DNA of 8,031 nt from Deltaproteobacteria bacterium (GCA_030649435.1 JAUSKE010000056.1:1-8031); one strand, 5' to 3'; positions 1 to 5,992 are shown, counted from the stretch's first letter. Numbers and translations: made by a program. The notes: generated by a model not told the origin, from the sequence alone.

Positions 1-1
1 A

Positions 2-460
2 CCCAAAGGGGACTTGCCCAAGGGGGCTGCACCAACGGATCTTTTATCCACTGGTGATTCACCTAAGCTAGAGGCGTCCATCCCAAAAAAGGGAAAGAAA
101 AAGGTAAAGAAGAATGTACCGGTAGGAGTCGTTCACATCCATGCCTCATTCAACAATACCGTGGTGACGATTACCGATCCTACCGGTAATGCGCTTTCTT
201 GGTCATCAGCCGGGGCCTGTGGTTTTAAGGGGTCACGTAAGGGGACTCCCTTTGCGGCCCAGATTGCTTCTGAAACAGCCGCCAGAAGGGCTTTGGAACA
301 TGGTGTTCGTACTGTCAGTGTTTTTATTAAGGGGCCAGGGTCGGGTCGGGAATCGGCTCTTCGGGCCCTTTCAGTCACGGGGATCAAGGTGACTCAAATT
401 CAGGATGTCACCCCAATCCCCCATAATGGATGTCGTCCAGCGAAAAGGAGAAGGGTGTAA
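2..460 (+). CDS. rpsK: 30S ribosomal protein S11 (5'-partial)
   Basis: Ribosomal protein S11 sits on the platform of the 30S subunit, binds 16S rRNA and helps form the mRNA exit region. The core is unmistakable: a lysine-rich lead (KKGKKKVKKNVPVGVVHIHA), the segment SFNNTVVTITD, GFKGSRKGTPFAAQ, KGPGSGRESALRAL, and the family-ending DVTPIPHNGCRP followed by a basic KRRRV tail. The reading frame is open to the left edge of the window, so the true start is probably upstream. A TTG at 14 is the first in-window start candidate, but its spacing to AAAGGGG is too short to be convincing. At least 33 residues precede the usual KKKVKKNVP start of the conserved core, so this S11 has an N-terminal extension with no recognisable motif. 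The stop codon is 1 nt before rpsD, and the end of the gene carries the rpsD ribosome-binding site. Identity is very secure; the start is unknown. Confidence 0.97.
   Translation, partial: PKGDLPKGAAPTDLLSTGDSPKLEASIPKKGKKKVKKNVPVGVVHIHASFNNTVVTITDPTGNALSWSSAGACGFKGSRKGTPFAAQIASETAARRALEHGVRTVSVFIKGPGSGRESALRALSVTGIKVTQIQDVTPIPHNGCRPAKRRRV
445..455 (+). promoter_or_regulatory. Ribosome-binding site for rpsD inside the rpsK 3' end
   Basis: AAGGAGAAGGG lies in the last codons of rpsK and offers two overlapping Shine-Dalgarno cores, AAGGAG and AGAAGGG, 11 and 6 nt before the ATG at 462. It supports the ATG at 462 as the S4 start rather than the longer in-frame start at 405, which would overlap rpsK by 56 nt. 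Confidence 0.75.
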
Positions 461-461
461 T

Positions 462-1088
462 ATGGCACGTCATTTGGAATCAGTCTGTCGACTCTGCCGG
501 AAGGAGGGGCTCAAGCTCTTCTTGAAGGGGACCCGTTGCACCACGGATAAATGTGCTATTGAGCGTCGCGCTTATGCCCCTGGTCAGCATGGGCAAAAGA
601 GGACCAAGAACTCGGAGTATGCCACTCAGCTTCGTGAGAAACAGAAAATTAAAAGGCTCTATGGTCTTTTTGAACGGCAATTTCGAAATTACTTTCGGAA
701 GGCCGAACGGATGAAGGGGATTTCCGGCGAGAACCTCCTCCTCCTTCTCGAACGGCGTTTGGATAACATGGTTTATCGATTGGGATTTGCAAGCTCCCGA
801 TCTGAGGCCCGTCAGTTAGTCAATCATGGACACTTTCTCGTGAACGGCAAGCGGGTGGATATCCCTTCTTACCTGGTGGAAATTGGTGACAAGGTCGAGA
901 TCAAGGAGAGGAGTCGTCAAATCGCACCGATTGCCCAATCATTGGCAGCCGTTGACCGGCGCGGGGTCCCTGCCTGGTTGGAGGTAGACAAAAATAGTTT
1001 TGTCGGCGTTATTCGGGCTTACCCAACTCGGGAAGAGCTCACCATGCCGATGCAAGAACAACTGGTTGTGGAATTGTATTCTAAATAA
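462..1088 (+). CDS. rpsD: 30S ribosomal protein S4 (four-cysteine, zinc-type)
   Basis: S4 is a primary 16S rRNA-binding protein that nucleates assembly of the 30S body and takes part in decoding fidelity. The 208-residue product has the standard family length. The N-terminal region carries C9-x2-C12 and C26-x4-C31, the pattern of zinc-binding (C+) S4 proteins; E. coli S4 lacks the full set. The motif RRAYAPGQHGQ (about 35-45) is a family hallmark. The S4 RNA-binding domain spans about 98-155 and includes RRLDNMVYRLGFASSRSEAR and VNGKRVDIPSYLV. The C-terminus holds the conserved VPAWLEVD. I chose ATG 462 because MARHLES is the usual S4 N-terminus and a Shine-Dalgarno sits in front of it. In some bacteria S4 represses translation of its own operon; the leader where that would act is outside the window. 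Confidence 0.98.
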   Translation: MARHLESVCRLCRKEGLKLFLKGTRCTTDKCAIERRAYAPGQHGQKRTKNSEYATQLREKQKIKRLYGLFERQFRNYFRKAERMKGISGENLLLLLERRLDNMVYRLGFASSRSEARQLVNHGHFLVNGKRVDIPSYLVEIGDKVEIKERSRQIAPIAQSLAAVDRRGVPAWLEVDKNSFVGVIRAYPTREELTMPMQEQLVVELYSK

Positions 1089-1096
1089 TTTTTTTT

Positions 1097-1104
1097 AAGG
1101 AGGT
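1097..1104 (+). promoter_or_regulatory. Strong ribosome-binding site for rpoA
   Basis: AAGGAGGT is a full Shine-Dalgarno match 4 nt before the ATG at 1109. It lies in the 20-nt gap after rpsD, just downstream of a run of eight T's. I saw no stem before that T-run, so it is not called a terminator. Confidence 0.85.
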
Positions 1105-1108
1105 CTTT

Positions 1109-2119
1109 ATGCATCGTAACTGGCGTAATCTGATCAAACCGAAGGGAATCGAATTCGAAAAAGAGTCGGCAAGTCCGACTTATGGAAAATTCGTTGCCCG
1201 TCCCCTTGAGCGGGGATTTGGAATCACCTTGGGAAATTCAATCCGGCGTGTGCTTCTCTCCTCTCTGCAGGGGGCAGCGATTACCTCGGTGAAGATCGAA
1301 GGTGTGCTCCATGAGTTTGCCACCCTTCATGGAGTGGTTGAGGATGTCGCCGATATCCTTCTCAACCTGAAGCAGGTTCGTTTTCAGCTGCATTCAGGGG
1401 ATCAAGAGACAATCCGTTTCGAGGCTAAGGGAGAAAAGGAGTTTAAGGCCGCGGATATTCAAACGAGTGACAACGTCTCGATCCTGAACCCTGATCAAAC
1501 AATTGCACACCTTGCCCACGATGGCAAAATCAAGATGGAGATGACCGTCAAGATGGGGAAGGGGTATGTCCCTTCGGAGCGGAACAAGTCGGAGAAGGAC
1601 CCTATCGGGACAATCCCTGTTGATTCCATTCACTCCCCGATTGTTAGGGTGAATTATACAGTGACCAACGCTCGTGTCGGTCAGATGACCGATTATGATC
1701 GGTTGACACTTGAGATCTGGACGGATGGTTCCGTGGCCCCAGCCGATGCCTTGGCCTTTGCCGCGAAGATTATCAAGGAACAGTTACAAATCTTCATCAA
1801 TTTTGAAGAGATCGCCGAACCGCTCGTTGAGGAAGTGGTTGAGTCTAAACCGTTATGGAATGAAAACCTCAATCGCCGCGTGGATGAGCTCGAACTCTCC
1901 GTTCGATCCGCGAACTGTTTGCAAAACGCCGCCATCCGTTATATTGGTGAGTTGTGCCAGAAGACGGAAGCGGAGATGCTCAAGACAAAGAATTTTGGTC
2001 GCAAGTCGTTAAACGAGATCAAGGAGATTCTTTCTGAAATGGGTTTGGCTCTCGGGATGAAGCTGGAAGGGTGGGGAACACCCCCTGAGGAAGTGAAACC
2101 CAAGGAAGAGATCGAATAA
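1109..2119 (+). CDS. rpoA: DNA-directed RNA polymerase subunit alpha
   Basis: The alpha subunit dimerises to start RNA polymerase assembly, and its C-terminal domain contacts UP-element DNA and activators. The 336-residue length is close to that of E. coli alpha (329). The N-terminal assembly domain (about 1-235) has the signature LERGFGITLGNSIRRVLLSS (33-52), GKGYVP (150-155) and the DYDRLTLEIWTDG segment (196-208). The C-terminal domain (about 255-322) has ELSVRSANCL followed by NFGRKSLNEI. The UP-element contact residues of E. coli (R265, N268, C269, G296, K298, S299) are all present, at R266, N269, C270, G297, K299 and S300. A short acidic, lysine-containing tail (324-336) follows the domain. 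The stop is separated from the rplQ start by 1 nt, which suggests translational coupling. Confidence 0.98.
   Translation: MHRNWRNLIKPKGIEFEKESASPTYGKFVARPLERGFGITLGNSIRRVLLSSLQGAAITSVKIEGVLHEFATLHGVVEDVADILLNLKQVRFQLHSGDQETIRFEAKGEKEFKAADIQTSDNVSILNPDQTIAHLAHDGKIKMEMTVKMGKGYVPSERNKSEKDPIGTIPVDSIHSPIVRVNYTVTNARVGQMTDYDRLTLEIWTDGSVAPADALAFAAKIIKEQLQIFINFEEIAEPLVEEVVESKPLWNENLNRRVDELELSVRSANCLQNAAIRYIGELCQKTEAEMLKTKNFGRKSLNEIKEILSEMGLALGMKLEGWGTPPEEVKPKEEIE
2102..2110 (+). promoter_or_regulatory. Ribosome-binding site for rplQ inside the rpoA 3' end
   Basis: AAGGAAGAG in the last rpoA codons lies 10 nt before the rplQ ATG at 2121. With a 1-nt intergenic gap, coupled translation of the two genes is likely. 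Confidence 0.6.
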
Positions 2120-2120
2120 T

Positions 2121-2681
2121 ATGCGCCATTTGGTAGATAACAAAAAGTTTGGTCGGATGACCTCGGCTCGTGTAGCCCTCTTCCGGAATATGGTCACTTC
2201 GCTGATCCTTCATGAACGGATGGAGACGACTTTGCCCAAAGCAAAAGAGCTTCGCCGTTATGCTGATCGGGTCATTACTCTGGGCAAAAAGGGAACGCTC
2301 CATGCCCGGCGCCAAGCGGCTGCCTTCTTGATGACACCGGAGGCGGTGGCCAAACTCTTTGATGGTCTCTCGGCGCGTTTCAAGGATCGGCCAGGTGGCT
2401 ACACCCGCATCTTCCAACTGGGCTATCGTCGTGGAGACGCGGCTCCAATGGCGATGATTGAATATCTCCCTGGTCCCGAAGGACGGCTGAAAAAAGAGAA
2501 GAAAGTCCCCCAGGAGAAACCGGCAAAAGCTAGCGAGCCCAAAAAAGCAGCTTCTAAAGCGGATGCCCCGAAGAAAGAGTCCTTCAAGGCTAAAGGGAAC
2601 AAGGGGGCCGTCAAGACGAAGGGAGAAGCGAAGAAAAGCTTCTTCTCCCGTCTGACCAGTCGTAGCAACAAAGAATCCTAA
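2121..2681 (+). CDS. rplQ: 50S ribosomal protein L17 with long Lys/Ala-rich C-terminal tail
   Basis: L17 is a large-subunit protein near the peptide exit tunnel. The core (about 1-117) is recognised from RNMVTSLILHERMETTLPKA (22-41), KELRRYADRVITLGKKG and GGYTRIFQLGYRRGDAAPMA, ending in MIEYL. The N-terminus reads MRHLVDNKKFGR, where most L17 proteins have MRHRKAGRKLGR, so the first basic stretch is unusual. The protein is 186 residues against 127 in E. coli. The excess is a tail from about 118 to the end, rich in Lys, Ala, Pro and Glu with 19 lysines, and probably disordered. Such tails occur in L17 of several lineages; their role is not established here. The gene closes the conserved ribosomal block, and the next gene starts 7 nt later. 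Confidence 0.97.
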   Translation: MRHLVDNKKFGRMTSARVALFRNMVTSLILHERMETTLPKAKELRRYADRVITLGKKGTLHARRQAAAFLMTPEAVAKLFDGLSARFKDRPGGYTRIFQLGYRRGDAAPMAMIEYLPGPEGRLKKEKKVPQEKPAKASEPKKAASKADAPKKESFKAKGNKGAVKTKGEAKKSFFSRLTSRSNKES

Positions 2682-2688
2682 AAAACGG

Positions 2689-3210
2689 ATGAAGAGAAAT
2701 CTTCTTGTTCTTCTAGGGACCCTGCTGTTAGGGGCTGGCCTTTTTCTCCTTCGTCCTTTCCCCGAGAGAGTAAAGAGCGGTTCTCTTGCCCCTGACTGGA
2801 ATCTGCAGGGTCAGGGAGCTTTAGCTAAAAAGCTATCAGACTATCGAGGCAAGGTCGTTTTGCTCAACTTTTGGGCCACCTGGTGCCCTCCCTGCCGCGC
2901 CGAGATGCCGTCCCTGCAACGGCTTCAGGGGTTGCTTGGAGAAAAAGGGTTCCAGATCCTGGCCGTCAGTGTGGATGAAGAAGGTTGGCCGGTGATTCAG
3001 TCTTTCCTGAAGGTCGTCCCAGTCAGTTTTCCAGTCTTCTGGGATGAACGAGCCGAGGCTTCTGAGGCCTACGGTGTTTCACGACTCCCTGAAAGTTTTT
3101 TGATCGATCAGAAAGGGATTGTGGTCCGACGTTATACCGGCCCCCGGGATTGGGATGCCCCAGAAGTTGTTCGGGAGATTGAGGCTCTACTGCGGGTGAC
3201 GCACCCTTGA
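2689..3210 (+). CDS. TlpA/ResA-like thiol-disulfide oxidoreductase, membrane-anchored thioredoxin fold
   Basis: The product probably keeps disulfides reduced (or exchanges them) on the outer face of the inner membrane, as TlpA/ResA/CcmG proteins do for cytochrome c maturation and related tasks. It has an N-terminal hydrophobic segment (about 4-22) preceded by two basic residues, with no obvious cleavage site, so it is likely a membrane anchor. The AhpC/TSA-Redoxin-type fold follows: LAPDWNL, the strand VVLLNFWATWC, the active site W65-C66-P67-P68-C69, LAVSVDEEGW, and the cis-proline loop at about P134 (RLPESFLID). The 173-residue length is typical. It starts 7 nt after rplQ with only a weak ribosome-binding site (ACGG), and I saw no separate promoter, so read-through from the ribosomal operon is likely. 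No cytochrome biogenesis genes are in the window to fix its substrate. Confidence 0.9.
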   Translation: MKRNLLVLLGTLLLGAGLFLLRPFPERVKSGSLAPDWNLQGQGALAKKLSDYRGKVVLLNFWATWCPPCRAEMPSLQRLQGLLGEKGFQILAVSVDEEGWPVIQSFLKVVPVSFPVFWDERAEASEAYGVSRLPESFLIDQKGIVVRRYTGPRDWDAPEVVREIEALLRVTHP

Positions 3211-3233
3211 CAAAAGTTGATAGGCATTATCAT
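3207..3233 (+). promoter_or_regulatory. Candidate sigma-70 promoter for the fur-like gene
   Basis: A perfect -35 hexamer TTGACA (3207-3212) overlaps the stop codon of the thioredoxin gene. The best -10 candidate is TATCAT (3228-3233), with a 15-nt spacer that is shorter than the usual 17. Transcription would then start within a few bases of the fur ATG at 3242. The -10 assignment is tentative. Confidence 0.5.
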
Positions 3234-3237
3234 TTTC
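3219..3237 (-). promoter_or_regulatory. Fur box overlapping the fur promoter
   Basis: On the minus strand the 19-mer GAAAATGATAATGCCTATC matches the classical Fur box GATAATGATAATCATTATC at 15 of 19 positions, including two adjacent GATAAT-like hexamers. It covers the candidate -10 element and ends 4 nt before the fur start codon, which fits autorepression by Fur. Confidence 0.65.
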
Positions 3238-3241
3238 ATTT

Positions 3242-3679
3242 ATGATCCCCACCGATAAAAAAGAGGCCCTTCTGGCATACATGGAAGAGAAGGGGTTCCA
3301 TGCGACCCGGCAAAGGGACATCATTTTAAAAGAATTCTTTCGAAAACACCGGCATTTAACGATTGAAGAGTGGCTTGCCGAGGTTCGTAAGAGTGATCCA
3401 AAGATCGGGTATGCGACGGTCTACAGGACCTTAAAACTCCTTTCAGAGTGCGGTATTGCCTTCAAACGGGAATTTGGAGGGCAGGTCCGGTATGAACATG
3501 CGACAGACCACCACCATGACCACCTGATCTGTATGCGGTGTGGCAAGATCGTCGAGTTTGAGAACAAACAGATTGAAATTCTCCAGGAAAAGGTTTGCAA
3601 AAAGTATCAGTTCAAGCTGACCACCCACAAGATGGAGCTCTACGGCATTTGCCGCCGCTGCACCCCGAGCAAAAAATAA
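3242..3679 (+). CDS. fur: Fur-family ferric uptake repressor
   Basis: This is a metal-sensing DNA-binding repressor, 145 residues, the usual Fur length. The winged-helix domain (about 1-85) contains GFHATRQRDIIL (18-29) and the recognition region IGYATVYRTLKLL. The dimerisation and metal domain has HHHDHLIC (90-97), two structural zinc pairs C97-x2-C100 and C137-x2-C140, E105, E112 and H129. Relative to C100, E112 sits where Fur has E108. The residue at +5 is Glu (E105), whereas PerR has the diagnostic Asp104 there; this favours Fur over PerR. Zur or Mur cannot be excluded from sequence alone. ATG 3242 is the only reasonable start, because an in-frame TAG lies at 3221-3223 and later starts would cut into the DNA-binding domain. 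There is no Shine-Dalgarno, so a leaderless mRNA is likely. Fur boxes lie before this gene and before the next one. Confidence 0.92.
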   Translation: MIPTDKKEALLAYMEEKGFHATRQRDIILKEFFRKHRHLTIEEWLAEVRKSDPKIGYATVYRTLKLLSECGIAFKREFGGQVRYEHATDHHHDHLICMRCGKIVEFENKQIEILQEKVCKKYQFKLTTHKMELYGICRRCTPSKK

Positions 3680-3683
3680 TCCC

Positions 3684-3710
3684 TTGACAGATTTCTCATC
3701 AATTTATAGA
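3684..3710 (+). promoter_or_regulatory. Candidate sigma-70 promoter for the porin-flavoprotein operon
   Basis: A perfect -35 hexamer TTGACA (3684-3689) lies 4 nt after the fur stop and is followed by TATAGA (3705-3710) as -10, with a 15-nt spacer, the same spacing as at the fur promoter. The predicted start site near 3717 leaves an untranslated leader of about 50 nt containing a Fur box and a Shine-Dalgarno. Confidence 0.55.
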
Positions 3711-3723
3711 ACACCTCTAATTT

Positions 3724-3742
3724 GAAAATGAATATGATTATC
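3724..3742 (+). promoter_or_regulatory. Fur box upstream of the porin-like gene
   Basis: GAAAATGAATATGATTATC matches the Fur box GATAATGATAATCATTATC at 15 of 19 positions, with the right-hand half ATTATC intact. It lies just downstream of the predicted transcription start and 24 nt before the porin ATG, a position suited to repression by iron-loaded Fur encoded by the gene immediately upstream. Confidence 0.65.
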
Positions 3743-3756
3743 AATTTCTAAACAAA

Positions 3757-3762
3757 AGGAGG
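3757..3762 (+). promoter_or_regulatory. Strong ribosome-binding site for the porin-like gene
   Basis: AGGAGG, within AAAAGGAGGAG, is centred a few bases before the ATG at 3767 with 4-nt spacing. It fixes the start of the barrel protein. Confidence 0.8.
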
Positions 3763-3766
3763 AGCG

Positions 3767-4981
3767 ATGAGGAAGGCAAGTTTGTGGTTTGGAGCCGTTG
3801 CGTTGTTGATTCAGATTTTTGTTGTTTCATCCAGCGCCCGCGCTGCGGGACCGGAGATCAAGGTCTCCGATGAGGAGCTGGAGAAGGGGGCAAAGGATAG
3901 CGAAGGGCTGGAGCGGCATGGCAAGTTTGGGCCATTGAGTTTTTTTGGTTACGGGGAGTTGCACTACAACAATCCGATTGGGAGCAGAGCTGATCAGATT
4001 GATTTTCACCGGATGGTGTTGGGGATTGGTTATGAGTTTACAAAGACCATTCGTTTACGAACAGAGGTTGACTTTGAACATGCCTTTAAAGAGCCAGAGT
4101 TGGAATTTGCCTATCTGGAATGGCAGCCGAAGGGGGCGTTCGGGTTGAGAGGGGGTGCCCTCCTTGTCCCGATAGGGGTGATTAATGAACACCACGAGCC
4201 GCCCCTCTTCTATAGTGTTGAGCGTCCGGACCTCTACAGGGCGATTATCCCGACGACTTGGCAAGAAGGGGGCGCCGGCTTTTTTGGCCATCTTGAGTCC
4301 GGGCTTAGTTATCAGGCCTATGCGATCTCGATGCCAACGGCCCTTCAGGTCAGTGGCACTACGGTCACCAGTTTCAACGGTTCAACAGGGATCCGAAACG
4401 GTCGTGGCCATGTGGGAGAGGCGCCAGGGCGGGACTTTGGTGGCGCAGCACGACTTGAGTATAAAGGCCTGCCTCGTTTGAGGCTTGGGACTTCGGCGGT
4501 TGTTGGGAACACAGGTCAGGGGAATGGGGCGGTCGATGGTGGTCTCCTTTCAATGATGGAGGGTGATGCCAAGTACAGTATTGAAGGGATCGATCTTGAG
4601 GGGATTCTGGCCTTTTCTCATCTCAAAGACGCTGGCAACATCAATACGGCGATCCTGGCAGCCAGCCCAACATTTACCAACTTTGTCGCCAGTCAGATGC
4701 TCGGTTATTATATCGAAGGGGCCTATCATCTTTTTCACCACTTGATGCCAGAGACAAAGCATGATCTTGTCGTCTTTGCCCGGTATGAACAGATCAAGAC
4801 ACAATTCTCAATGCCGTCCGGTTTTGCCGCCAATCCCGCGAACGATCGGAAGGTGGTGACAACGGGACTCTCCTACCTGCCAATCCCGCAAGTGGCGGTC
4901 AAGGCGGACTACACCTTTAATAAGAATGATGCGAATACTGGAACAGATCAGTTTAACATGGGCCTCGGATTCTATTACTAG
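3767..4981 (+). CDS. Outer-membrane porin-like beta-barrel protein
   Basis: The 404-residue product has a classic Sec signal peptide: MRKAS, a hydrophobic core at about 8-22, and an ARA-A cleavage site near residue 26. A short charged, probably helical segment follows (about 33-51). The rest is rich in alternating hydrophobic, aromatic and glycine residues typical of beta-barrel strands, for example FFGYGELHYNNP, RLRTEVDFEHAF and VAVKADYTFNKND. It ends NMGLGFYY, and a terminal aromatic residue is the usual outer-membrane insertion signal. I see no TonB box or plug domain, so a passive porin is more likely than a TonB-dependent receptor. The LLVPIGVINEHHEPPLFY segment resembles the phosphate-selective porin O/P type, but I would not assign a substrate. 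The Fur box upstream suggests induction under iron limitation. The next gene starts inside its 3' end. Confidence 0.82.
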   Translation: MRKASLWFGAVALLIQIFVVSSSARAAGPEIKVSDEELEKGAKDSEGLERHGKFGPLSFFGYGELHYNNPIGSRADQIDFHRMVLGIGYEFTKTIRLRTEVDFEHAFKEPELEFAYLEWQPKGAFGLRGGALLVPIGVINEHHEPPLFYSVERPDLYRAIIPTTWQEGGAGFFGHLESGLSYQAYAISMPTALQVSGTTVTSFNGSTGIRNGRGHVGEAPGRDFGGAARLEYKGLPRLRLGTSAVVGNTGQGNGAVDGGLLSMMEGDAKYSIEGIDLEGILAFSHLKDAGNINTAILAASPTFTNFVASQMLGYYIEGAYHLFHHLMPETKHDLVVFARYEQIKTQFSMPSGFAANPANDRKVVTTGLSYLPIPQVAVKADYTFNKNDANTGTDQFNMGLGFYY

Positions 4982-5516
4982 TGCTTGCTTAATCCTGCTT
5001 GCTCTTCTCTCTTTCGGGGGTCCGGCTGCGGCCGAGACGGTTTTTCTGACCCCCAAGGAGGCGTTGAAGGTTTTTTTTCAGAATTCGGAGCAGGTGGTGA
5101 GTGAGAAGAAGGAGATCACAGGGGATCTCAAAGGTAAGATTGAGAAGAGTCTGGGGTACAGCCTCTCTCGCGAAGGTGTTACTTTTTATCTGGGCAAAAC
5201 AAAGGGACATGTCGACGGCTATGCCCTAATCGATAACGAAATTGGCAAGACAGAGCCGATCACCTTTATGACCGTGATGACTCCCCAAGGGGAGGTCCGG
5301 GCGGTCGAAATCTTGGTTTATCGTGAAAGCCATGGTGGTGAAGTCAAATCGAAACGGTTCTTAAAACAGTTTGAATCTAAAAAACAGAGGGACCCGATCC
5401 GCGTTGGTCAGGATATTGATAACATTAGTGGGGCAACCCTCTCGGCCCGAGCCTTAGCTAAAGGGGTGAAGAGGGGAGTTACTTTTTGGAAGGCCTTTTA
5501 CGGAGGTGGTTTGTGA
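4926..5516 (+). CDS. Exported FMN-binding-domain protein (covalent flavinylation motif)
   Basis: This is a periplasmic or membrane-tethered flavoprotein of the FMN-binding-domain type found in NqrC, RnfG and NosR. The C-terminal domain (about 85-190) contains GYALIDNEIGKTEPITFMT (98-116), VRAVEILVYRESHGGEV (124-140) and D165-N-I-S-G-A-T171. The last of these is a perfect Dxx(S/T)GAT motif, so Thr171 is the expected ApbE-catalysed FMN attachment site. A hydrophobic stretch (about 19-32) ending PAAAET looks like a signal peptide with cleavage near residue 36. With the ATG at 4926 the gene overlaps the porin gene by 56 nt, the n-region before the hydrophobic core is unusually long and contains acidic residues, and no Shine-Dalgarno is visible. 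No other ATG, GTG or TTG in frame precedes the signal core; an ATT at 4974 is a possible rare start. The product carries one flavin and probably relays electrons with its membrane-protein neighbour. Confidence 0.85.
   Translation: MMRILEQISLTWASDSITSACLILLALLSFGGPAAAETVFLTPKEALKVFFQNSEQVVSEKKEITGDLKGKIEKSLGYSLSREGVTFYLGKTKGHVDGYALIDNEIGKTEPITFMTVMTPQGEVRAVEILVYRESHGGEVKSKRFLKQFESKKQRDPIRVGQDIDNISGATLSARALAKGVKRGVTFWKAFYGGGL
5502..5507 (+). promoter_or_regulatory. Ribosome-binding site deciding the GTG start at 5513
   Basis: GGAGGT lies 5 nt before a GTG whose last two bases overlap the TGA stop of the flavoprotein gene (GTGA). This favours GTG 5513 over the upstream in-frame TTG at 5486. Confidence 0.75.
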
Positions 5517-5992
5517 AACTCAACGGACAGTCGGTACCTTTTAAAGTGGTGGTGACCTGTTTTCTTGTTTTACAGCTCATCGGTTTTGGTGTCGCTATTG
5601 TGCAGATCCATGACCGGACCGCCTTTAGTGTCGAGAAGACAATTCTTCATTACCGCGGTGCGGAGAGTGAGGCCGAGAAAGAGATGTTTCTTCCCCAGAG
5701 CTACCGGTCTCTTCTCTCAGTGGCCCACGTCCACACGATGAGCCAGCCGCTCATCCTCTTCTTGATCGGGCTTCTGTTTGTTTTCAGTTCCCTGAAGGAT
5801 GGGATGAAAATCTTTTTCGTCCTTCTCTCTTTCGGTTCCTGCCTCTTATCGAACCTCTCGCCATGGCTCCTGCGTTACGTTTCGGCGAAGACGGCCATCT
5901 TTTTTCCTCTCTCATCCGCCCTGATGATCGGCACTTTTTTGTTCATGGCGGCGTTCATCCTGTACGACCTGTGGCGGGAAGAAGAGAGTTGA
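5513..5992 (+). CDS. Four-helix inner-membrane protein with HxH motif, partner of the flavoprotein
   Basis: I cannot name this family. The 159-residue product starts at GTG 5513, overlaps the preceding stop and ends in an acidic LWREEES tail. Four hydrophobic segments are visible at about 11-31, 77-94, 99-120 and 129-151. The loop between the first two, about 45 residues, is predicted to be extracytosolic if the N-terminus is cytoplasmic. It carries HYRG (46-49) and then AHVHTMSQPL (71-80) at the entrance of the second helix. H46, H72 and H74 are candidate haem or metal ligands, which would suit an electron-transfer partner for the FMN protein encoded just upstream. That role is inferred from context. 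It is presumably co-transcribed with the porin and flavoprotein genes, because no promoter is visible and the genes overlap. Confidence 0.75.
   Translation: MKLNGQSVPFKVVVTCFLVLQLIGFGVAIVQIHDRTAFSVEKTILHYRGAESEAEKEMFLPQSYRSLLSVAHVHTMSQPLILFLIGLLFVFSSLKDGMKIFFVLLSFGSCLLSNLSPWLLRYVSAKTAIFFPLSSALMIGTFLFMAAFILYDLWREEES

Noticed and set aside
405..461. Longer S4 start at 405
   Set aside because: It would overlap rpsK by 56 nt and add residues not found in S4. MARHLES at 462 with a Shine-Dalgarno is the family start.
1089..1096. T-run after rpsD as an intrinsic terminator
   Set aside because: No GC-rich stem precedes it, and a terminator between rpsD and rpoA would be contrary to the operon structure.
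3242..3679. Assignment of the Fur-family gene as PerR
   Set aside because: The position five residues after the second zinc cysteine of the first pair is Glu105, whereas PerR has Asp. The other ligands fit Fur, and Fur-type boxes flank the gene.
5486..5512. TTG start at 5486 for the four-helix membrane protein
   Set aside because: GTG 5513 has GGAGGT at 5-nt spacing and a typical 4-nt stop/start overlap. The TTG has no ribosome-binding site and adds nine unremarkable residues.
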